Source: PALSA-1316 sp964499365 (GTDB lineage: Bacteria; Nitrospirota; Thermodesulfovibrionia; Thermodesulfovibrionales; UBA6898). Taken from it: 64,000 bases of DNA. The stretch's first letter is position 1; the number at the start of each line of letters is the position of its first letter. The stretch is from contig CAZCKU010000007.1 of NCBI GenBank assembly GCA_964499365.1, positions 124,001 to 188,000 on the forward strand. The letters run 5' to 3'. The notes beneath the pieces were generated by a model that had not been told where the DNA came from, ran no database searches, and saw only the letters and a list, made by a program, of their open reading frames with translations. The position numbers were made by a program, and so were the translations under genes. Below are positions 27,281 to 37,100 of the stretch, piece by piece.

Positions 27281-28507
27281 TCAGTTGACCGGAAGGAACA
27301 TCGTGATCGAGAAGTGGTTCCTGTCCGACTGGTTTATGGTGAGATCCCCGCCATGGGACCTCATGATATAGCGGGCGATATACAGCCCAAGTCCCTTGCC
27401 CTCGACGCGCAGGTCCACGGCACGCCGTCCCCGATAAAACGGATTGAAGATGTTCTCCAGCTCCTCCTTTTCGAGAGGGACTGCGGTATTCGATATGGTC
27501 ACCGAAATATGACCGGCCACGAGCGACAGGGACAGCTCAATCGTCCCGCCCTCTGCAGTGTATTTCACCGCATTATCCAGAAGGTTCTCGAGTGACCGCC
27601 GGATCAGGGTCTCGTCACAGCTGCAGCTCAGGCCGGGTATCTCCGAGGTTGTCAGCGTGATACCCCTGGCGTGAATCTGCGCCTCGTATGACCGTACCAG
27701 GTCCCTGATCAGGGCGTTGATGTCCGTCTTGTTTCTGAAGAGATCGAGCGGCTTGAACTTCGAGGAGGCGAGCATCGACAGGATGTTCAGAAGTTTGATG
27801 ATACGGTCGGTCTCCTTCAGGCCGAAGGTTATAACCTCACGGTATTCTGCAGCCGGGCGTTCCTTCCGGAGGGCGACCTCGAAGTTGCCCTTAAGCGACG
27901 CCAGAGGAGAGCGGAGTTCATGAGATACATTCGATGAAAAAGTCTCCTGAAAGGTGAAGATGTCCGAGATCGGCTTCATCGCCCGGTTCACCAGAAACCG
28001 GCTCAGCAGGTATGAGAAGAAAAGCATGAGCGGCAGCGTCATCAGGACCAGCTTCAGGAAGGTCCTGTCATAGGTAATCTCGCCGCTGAGAGATTTCGCG
28101 GCCCGGCCCGCATACGTGCCGTCGATCGGGAAATAGAAGACCAGGTGTTTTTCGTTCTGGACCTTTTGCGTCTCAAAGCCCTGCATGCCGGCAAAGGCTT
28201 CGGCGAGGAGTTTCTGATTGAGCAGCGGATAGAAGTCCGCCGAGTTCTTCGTCGAAACGACGACCACACCCTCCCTGTTCAGGATCTGGAAGTGGTGCTC
28301 GTCCCACATGTTCCGGAACGGGTCGAGCCCCGAACGGTTGAACTGGTCCAGGAACTCGATATAGATATCCTCCCGCATATGCCTCTTCACCCCGTTCACC
28401 ATGGTCTCATGCCAGAAGATATAGCTCAGGATAAGGAGCACGATATTGAAAACAACGATAACCGAGGTGAAGATAATCGTCAGGCGTCGTTTCGTCGGGA
28501 TGATCAC
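27281..28507 (-). CDS. Sensor histidine kinase of an OmpR-type pair
   Basis: 408 residues with GTG start 13 bases after the regulator stop. Two transmembrane helices (about 9-31 and 153-174) flank a periplasmic domain of about 120 residues. HisKA has His196 in SNVSHELRSPLASLKGN; HATPase_c contains NLLDNAVKYT and GKGLGLYIARYIM. The architecture is that of CusS/PhoR-like kinases. A HAMP domain is very short or absent. The stimulus is unknown. Confidence 0.92.
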   Translation of the reverse strand: MIIPTKRRLTIIFTSVIVVFNIVLLILSYIFWHETMVNGVKRHMREDIYIEFLDQFNRSGLDPFRNMWDEHHFQILNREGVVVVSTKNSADFYPLLNQKLLAEAFAGMQGFETQKVQNEKHLVFYFPIDGTYAGRAAKSLSGEITYDRTFLKLVLMTLPLMLFFSYLLSRFLVNRAMKPISDIFTFQETFSSNVSHELRSPLASLKGNFEVALRKERPAAEYREVITFGLKETDRIIKLLNILSMLASSKFKPLDLFRNKTDINALIRDLVRSYEAQIHARGITLTTSEIPGLSCSCDETLIRRSLENLLDNAVKYTAEGGTIELSLSLVAGHISVTISNTAVPLEKEELENIFNPFYRGRRAVDLRVEGKGLGLYIARYIMRSHGGDLTINQSDRNHFSITMFLPVN

Positions 28508-28520
28508 GATAAGGCGGTTC

Positions 28521-29189
28521 TCAGTGGCTGCCGATCATATAGCCAACGCCTCTGACGCTCTGGATAAACGGGAAGGAGGAGAACTGCCCGAGTTTTTCCC
28601 TGAGGGATTTGATATGCACATCGACGAAATTGGTGTTGGGGTTGAAATCGTAGCCCCATATGTCGGACAGCATCTGGGCACGGGAGATGACCTTGCCCCT
28701 GTTCTTCAGCAGATATACCAGGATGGCGTACTCCTTCGGCCTCAGTGCAACCTCGTTATCACTGATGAAGACACGGTGCGCGATCGTATCGATACGGAGT
28801 TCGTGATGGGTCAATTCTGTCAGCTTGTCCGGCTTGCGCCGCAGCAGGGCATGGATCCGTGCCAGGAATTCCTCAAAGGAAAAAGGCTTGGTCATATAGT
28901 CGTCGGCGCCGCTGTTCAGCCCGAGGACCTTGTCCCTGACTGAATCCTTCGCCGTCAGCATCAGGACAGGTGTCTGGATGGCCTGCTCCCTGATCTTCCG
29001 GCAGAGGTCGATGCCGTTAATCCCGGGGAGCATCACGTCGAGGATGAAGAGGTCGTACTGCCGTGAGGTTGCCAGCGCAAGCCCCTCTTCGCCGTTGACA
29101 GCGAGGTCAACCGAATAATGCTCCTCCTCAAGCCCTTTTTTTATAAAACCCGCAACACCCTGCTCATCTTCAACAAGGAGTATATTCAT
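28521..29189 (-). CDS. OmpR-family response regulator
   Basis: 222 residues: receiver domain (MNILLVEDEQGVAGF, phospho-Asp in DLFILDVMLPG, KPFSFEE) and winged-helix DNA-binding domain (about 125-222, ALRPKEYAILVYLLKN, VDVHIKSLREKLG, SVRGVGYMI). The ATG at 29189 is fixed by GGGAGGG 6 bases upstream. It is the first gene of the pair with the kinase. Confidence 0.95.
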   Translation of the reverse strand: MNILLVEDEQGVAGFIKKGLEEEHYSVDLAVNGEEGLALATSRQYDLFILDVMLPGINGIDLCRKIREQAIQTPVLMLTAKDSVRDKVLGLNSGADDYMTKPFSFEEFLARIHALLRRKPDKLTELTHHELRIDTIAHRVFISDNEVALRPKEYAILVYLLKNRGKVISRAQMLSDIWGYDFNPNTNFVDVHIKSLREKLGQFSSFPFIQSVRGVGYMIGSH

Positions 29190-29314
29190 ATGCTGTATCC
29201 CTCCCGGAAAATTCAGATATATATTAATTCTACCACATTCATCGTACAGGAGCATTGCCGGAGACGGCAGACGGCCGTCGCACAGGCAGAAAACCGCCCT
29301 CCGGCCGCCGTCTG

Positions 29315-29344
29315 TTGCCCGGGGCCGTACAACTGCTTTATAAT
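29315..29344 (+). promoter_or_regulatory. Candidate ampG promoter (leaderless)
   Basis: TTGCCC at 29315-29320 and TATAAT at 29339-29344 are 18 bases apart. The ATG at 29353 is 8 bases past the -10 with no Shine-Dalgarno, so the transcript should begin at or next to the start codon. Confidence 0.45.
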
Positions 29345-29352
29345 GAGCGCCT

Positions 29353-30615
29353 ATGCCGGCATCGACAGCATCCTACCTCCAGGTCATCACCAACCGCCGT
29401 ATTGCGGTCATGCTGCTGCTCGGCCTCTCATCGGGGCTCCCCCTGGCCCTGACCAGCGGGACGCTCCAGGCCTGGATGGCGCTCGATGGTGTAGACCTCC
29501 GCACCATCGGCATCTTCTCCCTTGTCGGACTGCCCTATACCCTTAAATTCCTCTGGTCACCATTCATGGACCGCTTTGCATCCCCCTGGTTCAGGCACCG
29601 GCTCGGCAGACGCAGGGGCTGGATCCTCCTGACGCAGTGCATCCTCCTTGCCGGGATATTCATGATGGGCCTGGTCCCGCCGAAGAACGCGCCGCTGCTC
29701 ATGGCGGGGCTGGCACTCTGTGTCGCCTTTTTCTCCGCCTCCCAGGATATCGTGGTGGACGCCTACAGGACGGACACGCTGCAGGAGAAAGAGCGCGGCC
29801 TCGGCTCCGCTGTTTTTGTCACGGGGTACCGGATCGGCATGATCCTCTCCGGGGCACTGGCAATGATCATGTCCGACAGGATCGGCTGGCAGAATACCTA
29901 TTTTATTATGGCCGGGCTCATGACCGTCGGCATGGTCACAACCCTGATAAGCCCTGAACCCGAGTCTGTCCCCGAGCATCCCCGGAGCATCCAGGAGGCG
30001 GTGACCGGTCCGCTGACCGATTTCTTCAATCGCCGGGCGGCGGTCCTGATTCTCCTGCTGATCATTCTTTATAAGCTCGGGGATGCCTATGCAGGCACCA
30101 TGACGACGGCCTTTCTCCTCCGGGGCCTCGGCTTCAGCGCTACCGATGTCGGTGCGGTCAACAAAGGACTCGGGTTGCTGTCGGTTATAGCCGGGGCAAC
30201 GATCGGCGGCACCCTCATGATACGGTTCGGCCTGTTCCGGTCGCTCCTCATCTTCGGCATTCTTCAGGCGGTCTCGACGTTCTCCTTCGTTGTGCTCGCC
30301 TGGGCAGGCAAGAGCTATGCAGTCATGATCGGAGCGGTGGCCTTCGAGAATCTCACGGGCGGGATGGGCACCGCCTCTTTCGTGGCGCTGCTGATGACGC
30401 TCTGTAATCAGCGCTACAGTGCCACGCAGTTTGCACTTCTTTCGTCTCTGGCCGCGCTCGGCCGCGTTGTCATAACGCCAACGTCGGGCTATGTCGTCGA
30501 GGCGATCGGGTGGGCCTGGTTTTTCGTGATCGCCACGCTGACGGCTCTGCCGGGACTGCTGCTGCTCCTTCTCCTGAAACGAAACATCGAGGACCTGAAA
30601 CAGATCGGGGGCTGA
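29353..30615 (+). CDS. ampG: AmpG-like muropeptide permease (MFS)
   Basis: 420 residues, about 12 transmembrane helices. Family features: GLSSGLPLALTSGTLQAWM, PYTLKFLWSPFMDR, RRRGWILLTQ, and ASQDIVVDAYRTD, all standard in AmpG. AmpG imports GlcNAc-1,6-anhydro-MurNAc peptides released by lytic transglycosylases for recycling. It is convergent with a DUF1460 gene that may act on the same molecules. The long open frame on its opposite strand is a shadow. Confidence 0.93.
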   Translation: MPASTASYLQVITNRRIAVMLLLGLSSGLPLALTSGTLQAWMALDGVDLRTIGIFSLVGLPYTLKFLWSPFMDRFASPWFRHRLGRRRGWILLTQCILLAGIFMMGLVPPKNAPLLMAGLALCVAFFSASQDIVVDAYRTDTLQEKERGLGSAVFVTGYRIGMILSGALAMIMSDRIGWQNTYFIMAGLMTVGMVTTLISPEPESVPEHPRSIQEAVTGPLTDFFNRRAAVLILLLIILYKLGDAYAGTMTTAFLLRGLGFSATDVGAVNKGLGLLSVIAGATIGGTLMIRFGLFRSLLIFGILQAVSTFSFVVLAWAGKSYAVMIGAVAFENLTGGMGTASFVALLMTLCNQRYSATQFALLSSLAALGRVVITPTSGYVVEAIGWAWFFVIATLTALPGLLLLLLLKRNIEDLKQIGG

Positions 30616-30622
30616 TGCCCTG

Positions 30623-31345
30623 TCACCGCGGCCGGAGAATGATGACCCCCGGCCTGTCGCTGCTGTAGCTCCGGAAGTCCTCGTCCAGAACCTCCCCGCG
30701 CAGGGCAGACGCATGCCTGAAAATAATGTCCTCTCCCTCCCTGACGATGATGCCCACATGCGAAACATCAAGCCCCGGCTGATCAGAATAGATGCCGGCA
30801 TAATCCCCCGTAAGCAGCATCCCGCATCCCCCGCCGGACAGCTGTTCCGGACGCAGGTATGCCACATCCCGTACAACCGGGCTGACCCCCTGTATATACA
30901 GCGATCCGTCCTGTTTCCTGTTGAGGAGTTTCTGCACCTGACAGGCCGCCTTTCCGCCAAGCGCCACCGTCACATCCCGCACAGATGCGGCGTTGTATAA
31001 CGGCCAGTCGGTAAAGAAGTGGTTGCGCGTCTCAAAGGAAACAAGCCCGTCCCGGTAACGGGTCCGTATCAGATCCTCCGTGAACTCTTCGAAGCTCCGC
31101 GCATGCCGCAGCGCCTCGACATAATCGAGCAGCGTAAAACAGTCGACAGACGCCAGGTCAACCACAAGCGTCTCGCCGTCAGCCGCACTGCCGGTCAGCG
31201 TCGACGGCCGATAGGGTATGCCGAGGAATTGACGGGAGAGGAACTCGATCCTGTCACCGGGATCATCCATCCCCGCTCCTTCCCGTATCAGCGTCTCAAG
31301 CTGGAGCCGCGACCAGCGGCCGGTATTAATTTTAGTTATCAGCAT
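30623..31345 (-). CDS. DUF1460 N-acetylmuramoyl-L-alanine amidase-like protein
   Basis: 240 residues of the DUF1460 family, which has an NlpC/P60-like fold. Seen are FLGIPYRPSTLTG, ETLVVDLASVDCFTLLDYVEAL with the probable nucleophile Cys, NHFFTDW, and LDVSHVGIIVREG with the probable His. There is no signal peptide, unlike many relatives, so it should be cytoplasmic. Convergence with ampG suggests it cleaves imported muropeptides. TATAAT lies 6 bases before the ATG and there is no Shine-Dalgarno. Confidence 0.82.
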   Translation of the reverse strand: MLITKINTGRWSRLQLETLIREGAGMDDPGDRIEFLSRQFLGIPYRPSTLTGSAADGETLVVDLASVDCFTLLDYVEALRHARSFEEFTEDLIRTRYRDGLVSFETRNHFFTDWPLYNAASVRDVTVALGGKAACQVQKLLNRKQDGSLYIQGVSPVVRDVAYLRPEQLSGGGCGMLLTGDYAGIYSDQPGLDVSHVGIIVREGEDIIFRHASALRGEVLDEDFRSYSSDRPGVIILRPR

Positions 31346-31351
31346 ATTAAT

Positions 31352-31359
31352 ATTATAAT
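31352..31359. promoter_or_regulatory. Shared divergent -10 region
   Basis: The block ATTATAAT reads TATAAT on both strands: minus 31357-31352, 6 bases before the DUF1460 ATG, and plus 31354-31359, 21 bases before the cytochrome ATG at 31381. Both -10 elements share four bases. No clear -35 on either side. Confidence 0.35.
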
Positions 31360-31380
31360 TTTACATCTCAGGATAGTATA

Positions 31381-34188
31381 ATGGGAACTGTCGGGCCGTT
31401 GCAGCACCAGCGCGGCAGCGACGGGACCGTTGGTCACCAGTCCAAAAAAAGAGCGGGGATCAATGAAAGACCGGAATACTATGATCGCACTGCCAGGGAT
31501 GCCAAGCTGAGAATCACGGCGAAGTTCCTCGGCATAGTCACCGCCGGCTGTCTTGCGGTGCTTTTCGGCGACACGCTGACCCGTGCGGCGAACGACCCGC
31601 CGCATACCCTGGTCAATGCAGCAGATTGCGGCAACTGCCACTACACCAGCGGCTCGGGCTCCCCGCCCTCCTGGATGTCTCCCGGCAGCGGCGACAATAC
31701 AGTCAACAACCTCAGGTGCACCCAGTGTCATACACTCCACAGGACCCATTCTGCAGCAACCACCGGCAGCGACCTCTGGGGGACCGAAGGCGGGTGGATG
31801 GTCGAATGCATCCACTGCCACAATCCCCACTACCAGATGCAGTCCAAGCGCTGGGGCGCCGAGGCCTACCTGGCAGCCGGAACGGTATTGTCTGTCGGTT
31901 CCTGGCAGCCATCGACAAATGACACAGTGCTGACCCTGTCTGCTCCGCTCGCAGCTGAGTATCAGGGCTATTACCTGATCCCGAACACCGCCTACCGGAA
32001 CTTTCTCTACAGGATCAAGACGCTCACCAGCGGCCAGTCTCAGGTCACGGTAAAGGGGAAGGTCGGGACCGGAACGGCATTTCCGAAGGCAGGTCCCGGG
32101 ACCCCGTATGCCATCGTCTATGCACGGAATATCAAGGATACAATCCAGTATATGAATCCCGGAGCGGAAGCCGTGGGGTCAGCCGGTGTCAGGATGTTCC
32201 GGCCGGACGGCGCCCGGGGACCCGGTGATTCAGCCCATACGGACGACAGCGTCTGTTATGTCTGCCACACCCTCGTTTCCCCGGCTGCAGCCTCAGCAGT
32301 CGCAGAGCACCTGCAGCCCTCCGCGGCATGTACTGCCTGTCACGCGCACGACGAAGGGTTCAGGCCCTCATGTTCGTCCTGCCATGGCTTCCCCCCCTCG
32401 GATGCTGCAGGCCTTGTCTCTATCCCCCTTCCGACAGGGTCGACAACCGCCGGCGCCCATCAGAAGCATGCCACGTCATCAGGTATGAACTATCCCTGTA
32501 CTACCTGTCATTCCAACGGCATGCCGGCAAGCCCCGTGACCGGCAACAACAGAATACAGATCGGCTTCAGTATCTTCGGTGCAGGCGGAGGGTCCTATGA
32601 CGGGCAGGCGCTTGCCAACGGCTACAGTTACGAGGGGACCAACAATACCACGGTCACACCGGGGGGGACCAAGCAGTGCTCCACAATCTACTGTCATGGC
32701 TCGGCCATGGCACCCAACGGAGGCACGGACACGTCACCGCAATGGGACGTGGCATCAACCGCCGCCTGCGGGACCTGTCACGGGGCCTCGGCCACAAACC
32801 CGCCGATAAGAGGCAGCCATAGAAAACATGTGGGAGCATACTTCGACGGCTATGATTACCGCTGCAGCATATGCCATAAGGACCCGGCTGCAGATACTAC
32901 TCTCCATGTGAACAATCAATCGGAAGTGGTCTTCGCCGCAGACCCGGAAACAGCCGGCGGGACATATAGCGGCTCCGGGGATATGCTCGATGCGTACGGA
33001 ACCTGTTCAAACATCTATTGCCACAGCACCGTCCAGTCGTCGCCGCCCGGTTCCCCGCCGACATACCGGACCACGCCCGTGTGGGGTATCAGCAACAGCC
33101 TGGGTTGCAGCGGTTGCCACTTGTATGCCGGAGCGGGGTTTCCGCCGCTGACAGGAAGTCACGCAAAACATTTTGAGTATCCGGAACCGCAGGAATGTTA
33201 TGTCTGCCACAACTGGAACAATTCAGACGATTCCTGTATGTCCTGTCATGATAACGACACCCTCCTGCCAAAAAGAGACAAGCATGCCAATCACTCGGTC
33301 GACGTTGTCTTCGCACCGAAAATTGGAGGCAGCTACTCAGGGACCGCAGCCCCCGGCGACGCCTACGGAAATTGCTCGAACACGTACTGCCACAGCAACG
33401 GCACCTCGGTTGCAACAAACGAAATCCCTGCCAATATCTCGGCAGACTGGGGCACGGGGACGCTCACCTGCGGTTCCTGCCACGGATATCCGCCTGCCTA
33501 TCCAAACGGATCACCGAAGGCAAACAGCCACCAGGAACACGGCTACAAGACGTGTGATAACTGTCACTATGCAACGACCACAAACGGGTCCGATATAACC
33601 GACAGTGCAAAGCATGCAAACAGGCAGTTCAACCTGCAGGAGAGCGGCGGCGCGGTAACGTTCACGCCGACCGTCGGCACTCCCAGCACCTGTGCAGCAA
33701 TATCCTGCCACGGAGGCAGCACCGCAACATGGGGCACACGTATAAACTGCGACGGCTGCCACGGTTACCCGCCGGTCCCCGGAGATGGAAAGAACATCTC
33801 GGGTCTCTACGGCGGCGGCAAGGGTGTACACGTGACCTCGGGCCAGGCATCGAATCCCTACGGAATTGGCGGCCATATCCTCAACAGCAGTTCCCTTGAT
33901 CCGGCAAGGGACGTGTACGGCGACACGCTGACCGGGTACAACGAATGCGTCAAGTGCCACGAGGATGGAATCCACGGCAACGGCATCGTGGAGATAAAAA
34001 TATCGTCGAGTCCGTGGTCAACGACCACCGGGAAGGGACTTTATATCCGCAGCAACGGCTTTGGAGACATGCTGGGTGCTCCCCGCTATAACGGCCAGCC
34101 AGGCGATACATCCGTGTCAAAGAGCTGCTCCAGTATTATCTGCCACCAGGGCGATACGCCGCAGTGGAGCTGCCCCGGAGGAGAATGA
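31381..34188 (+). CDS. 21-site multiheme cytochrome c (CXXCH/CX4CH type)
   Basis: 935 residues. I count 16 CXXCH motifs and five CX4CH motifs (CSTIYCH, CSNIYCH, CSNTYCH, CAAISCH, CSSIICH), the alternating pattern of the Geobacter-type CxxxxCH/CxxCH repeat family (TIGR01904-like). Such proteins carry electrons across the periplasm or the outer surface. A hydrophobic signal region (FLGIVTAGCLAVLFG) lies about 48 residues from the ATG, which is far for a Sec signal. An ATG at 31463 in another frame gives MKDRNTMIALPG, so a frameshift near 31500 or a non-ATG start is possible. The stop overlaps the next gene. Confidence 0.9.
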   Translation: MGTVGPLQHQRGSDGTVGHQSKKRAGINERPEYYDRTARDAKLRITAKFLGIVTAGCLAVLFGDTLTRAANDPPHTLVNAADCGNCHYTSGSGSPPSWMSPGSGDNTVNNLRCTQCHTLHRTHSAATTGSDLWGTEGGWMVECIHCHNPHYQMQSKRWGAEAYLAAGTVLSVGSWQPSTNDTVLTLSAPLAAEYQGYYLIPNTAYRNFLYRIKTLTSGQSQVTVKGKVGTGTAFPKAGPGTPYAIVYARNIKDTIQYMNPGAEAVGSAGVRMFRPDGARGPGDSAHTDDSVCYVCHTLVSPAAASAVAEHLQPSAACTACHAHDEGFRPSCSSCHGFPPSDAAGLVSIPLPTGSTTAGAHQKHATSSGMNYPCTTCHSNGMPASPVTGNNRIQIGFSIFGAGGGSYDGQALANGYSYEGTNNTTVTPGGTKQCSTIYCHGSAMAPNGGTDTSPQWDVASTAACGTCHGASATNPPIRGSHRKHVGAYFDGYDYRCSICHKDPAADTTLHVNNQSEVVFAADPETAGGTYSGSGDMLDAYGTCSNIYCHSTVQSSPPGSPPTYRTTPVWGISNSLGCSGCHLYAGAGFPPLTGSHAKHFEYPEPQECYVCHNWNNSDDSCMSCHDNDTLLPKRDKHANHSVDVVFAPKIGGSYSGTAAPGDAYGNCSNTYCHSNGTSVATNEIPANISADWGTGTLTCGSCHGYPPAYPNGSPKANSHQEHGYKTCDNCHYATTTNGSDITDSAKHANRQFNLQESGGAVTFTPTVGTPSTCAAISCHGGSTATWGTRINCDGCHGYPPVPGDGKNISGLYGGGKGVHVTSGQASNPYGIGGHILNSSSLDPARDVYGDTLTGYNECVKCHEDGIHGNGIVEIKISSSPWSTTTGKGLYIRSNGFGDMLGAPRYNGQPGDTSVSKSCSSIICHQGDTPQWSCPGGE

Positions 34189-37100
34189 TGAAAAGGGACA
34201 AGGACACCCGCATGGCGCTGATCAAAGGCCTTGCCGCAATAATATATTTCTGCAGCGCATCCCTGTCACTGCCGGCAGGAAAGGAGAGCTGCCGCAAACG
34301 GATTCTGCTGCCGATCGTACTGCTTGCAGCCGTACTTCTCCCCTGCAGCCCGGCTCTCGCATCCTATCGTTATGGCAATCATACCTATCCGGGAGGCTCG
34401 TCCGGCGGCAACAATACGGATGGCAGCAGAAGCACCTATATGGCCATGACCTCACCCGATATCAGAAACATGCGGGTGACCTCCTTTCGCATTGACTACA
34501 TCTACAGTTACGCGCAGGACCCCCGGTATATCCGCATGGGACTGTATGAGGGGGGGATTCCGAACAACCCGGCCGGCGCGCTGCTTAAATACGATACAGG
34601 CCCCGTGCTGATCGCAAACACGACGACATACGATCATGCAATCCCGCTCACACCTCCCTATGACCTCGGCCCGAACACGCAGTTCGGCATCGCCCTGAAG
34701 ACGGATGTCAACTTCAGGGGCGTCGGCCTGTTTTCCTGTATGGGGTGGCCATGCCCGACAGATGCCAGCGGCGGGGACTGCGACTTCTTCTGGAACAATC
34801 AGGACGAACCCCAGGACGCACTGTTCCATTTTGATCCCCAGCAGCCTTTCCATGCAGCATTGCCCGGCACCAATCTCCTTGCCGGCCACAGGGTGAACGC
34901 CTACAACAACGTATACACCACCTTCTACTACTGGATGACCTACGTCCTCTATCCCTCAATCGACAGCATCGCGCCGGCCTTCCTCAATGACGGCCAGACA
35001 GATGTCCTCGTGCAGGGGGCAGGGTTCGAAAACAAAAACGAATTCGGGACAGGAACATCGAAGCTCTGGTTGACGGAAAACAATGACTGGGCCGCTCCGG
35101 GAACAAAGGTACAGCAGACGGATACTGCCTGGACCAATACGGCGATAAGCTTTACCGCTACGTTCGGGGCACTGGCGCCGGGAACGACCGCGTATCTCTG
35201 GGTCGAGAATTCCGACGGCCAGGTTAATGCCGACGGATATCCTGTTGTACTGAACGTTCCCTGCCCCATGCCGCCGGCAGAGGTCCCGGGTGCGCTGTCT
35301 GTCACTCCTGACGATGGGACCCTTGTCTCCGGCGCGATCACGATTACGGATGAATTCACCGATACCGAGACTGTCTACGGATGCCTCTACAGCACCGATG
35401 ACGGCGCAGTCTGGAGGCCGGGCGTTATCAGCGGTACCGGCCCTTACACCTGTACCGCAGGACCGGTGACTTCAACCGAAGGCGCCCTGCTTTCCATCCG
35501 GATGAAGGCAACATCCTGCGGCGGTACGAGCACGCCCTCATCCCTTCTTTCACGCACCGTCGATGCACTGGGCCCTGCAGCCACCTCTTTCACGGCAACC
35601 CCGGCTGATACGAAATGCACCCTCGACTGGTCGGCCCATGACAGTGGAACCGGCCTGCACGTCACTGTCCCCTTCGAGGTCCGCTGGGATTCAGCCCTAC
35701 CCGTTGCGAACTGTTCCTCCGGAACCCTGCTTTATTCCGGCACGGATATGCACCGGGAACATACAGGTCTCGAAAACGGCAGGTCATATTCCTACAGGCT
35801 CTGCATGAGGGACAAATTTGGCAACCTCGGGGAAACCTCTGTTGTCTGCACCCTCAACGCAACGCCCTGGACCGTACTGGGCGACGGCACATCCCCTGCC
35901 AACGGGTACGTCGGCGCATCAGCGGTCAACAGAACCGTCAGCACCTTTACCCTGGCGCTGACCAACGGGACGGTCGATGCATCCGACACCGTAACGGGAA
36001 TTGTGGTGACGGGAACCAATACGGCAAACATCAGCGCGAGCAAGATCTACCGCGATGACGGCAGTACGGCAAACCGGTACGACGCCGGAGATACCCTCAT
36101 CGCATCGTCCGCATTTTCCGGAGACACGGCCGCGTTCAGCGGATTAAGTATCCCCGTAACATCGGCCACAACGCAATACCTTGTCACCTATGACACGGTT
36201 GCAGCGCCGGCAGCCGGGGAAACCCTGACAGCCTATATCTCATCAGCCGCTGCCCAGACATATTCCGTCGACAACAACGACAATGCCGACGCTACCCTCA
36301 CCCTTGAGACGACGGCACCGACGACAACCGACAACATCAATTCATCTGCATGGCAGGGAAGCGAAGTGAATGTGTACCTCTCTGCGAGCGACAGCGGCTC
36401 GGGAGTGGATGCTGCAACCGGAATTTATGGCTGCTTCGGGACGGGCTGCATCCCGGCAGTCCTCGGTGGCAATACCATGACAACCAGCTGCGGGGCCGGC
36501 AATGCCTGCGAATATGCGATCAGATACTATTCCGTCGACAGGGCCGGAAACACCGAGCCGGTAAAGACAGACGCCTACCTGGCGCGTGTTGACAGAAAGC
36601 CGCCCTCCGGAGGCACATTCACTGCGTTTGGCGGGGGCAACCCGATTGCCCTGAGATGGACCGGAATCACGGACACCGGCAGCGGAATCACGTATTACAG
36701 CCTGAGACGGAGGAGTGGTTCACTACCGCCTGCCACCTGTTCATCAGACACCTCTGTCTACGGAGGACTCGCAACGTCATACGATGATACCGTCGTCAGC
36801 GGGCAGCAATACTCCTACAGGCTTTGTGTAAGCGATGCGGCCGGAAATGTGACCTCAGACTACGTCGCTACCGCAACCGCAGGTGAGCAATGCCTGACGG
36901 TCGCAACCTGTACTGCATGCCATGGCTCGTCTCCGAACGGAGGATCGAGAGTGCTGCCGCCTTCGGGCCATACGATGCATGGCAGCCAGTGCGTGAGATG
37001 TCACCGGGAAGGCGGCGGCATCGGCGCTGCCCATGTTGACGGCAAGGTCACCCTTGCTCCTGATTCCGGATGGAATGCGGCCCCTGACATTTTCTGGCCA

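Noticed and set aside
29557..30960. 467-codon frame on the minus strand
   Set aside because: Antisense to ampG and the DUF1460 end; composition is that of a shadow frame in GC-rich DNA.
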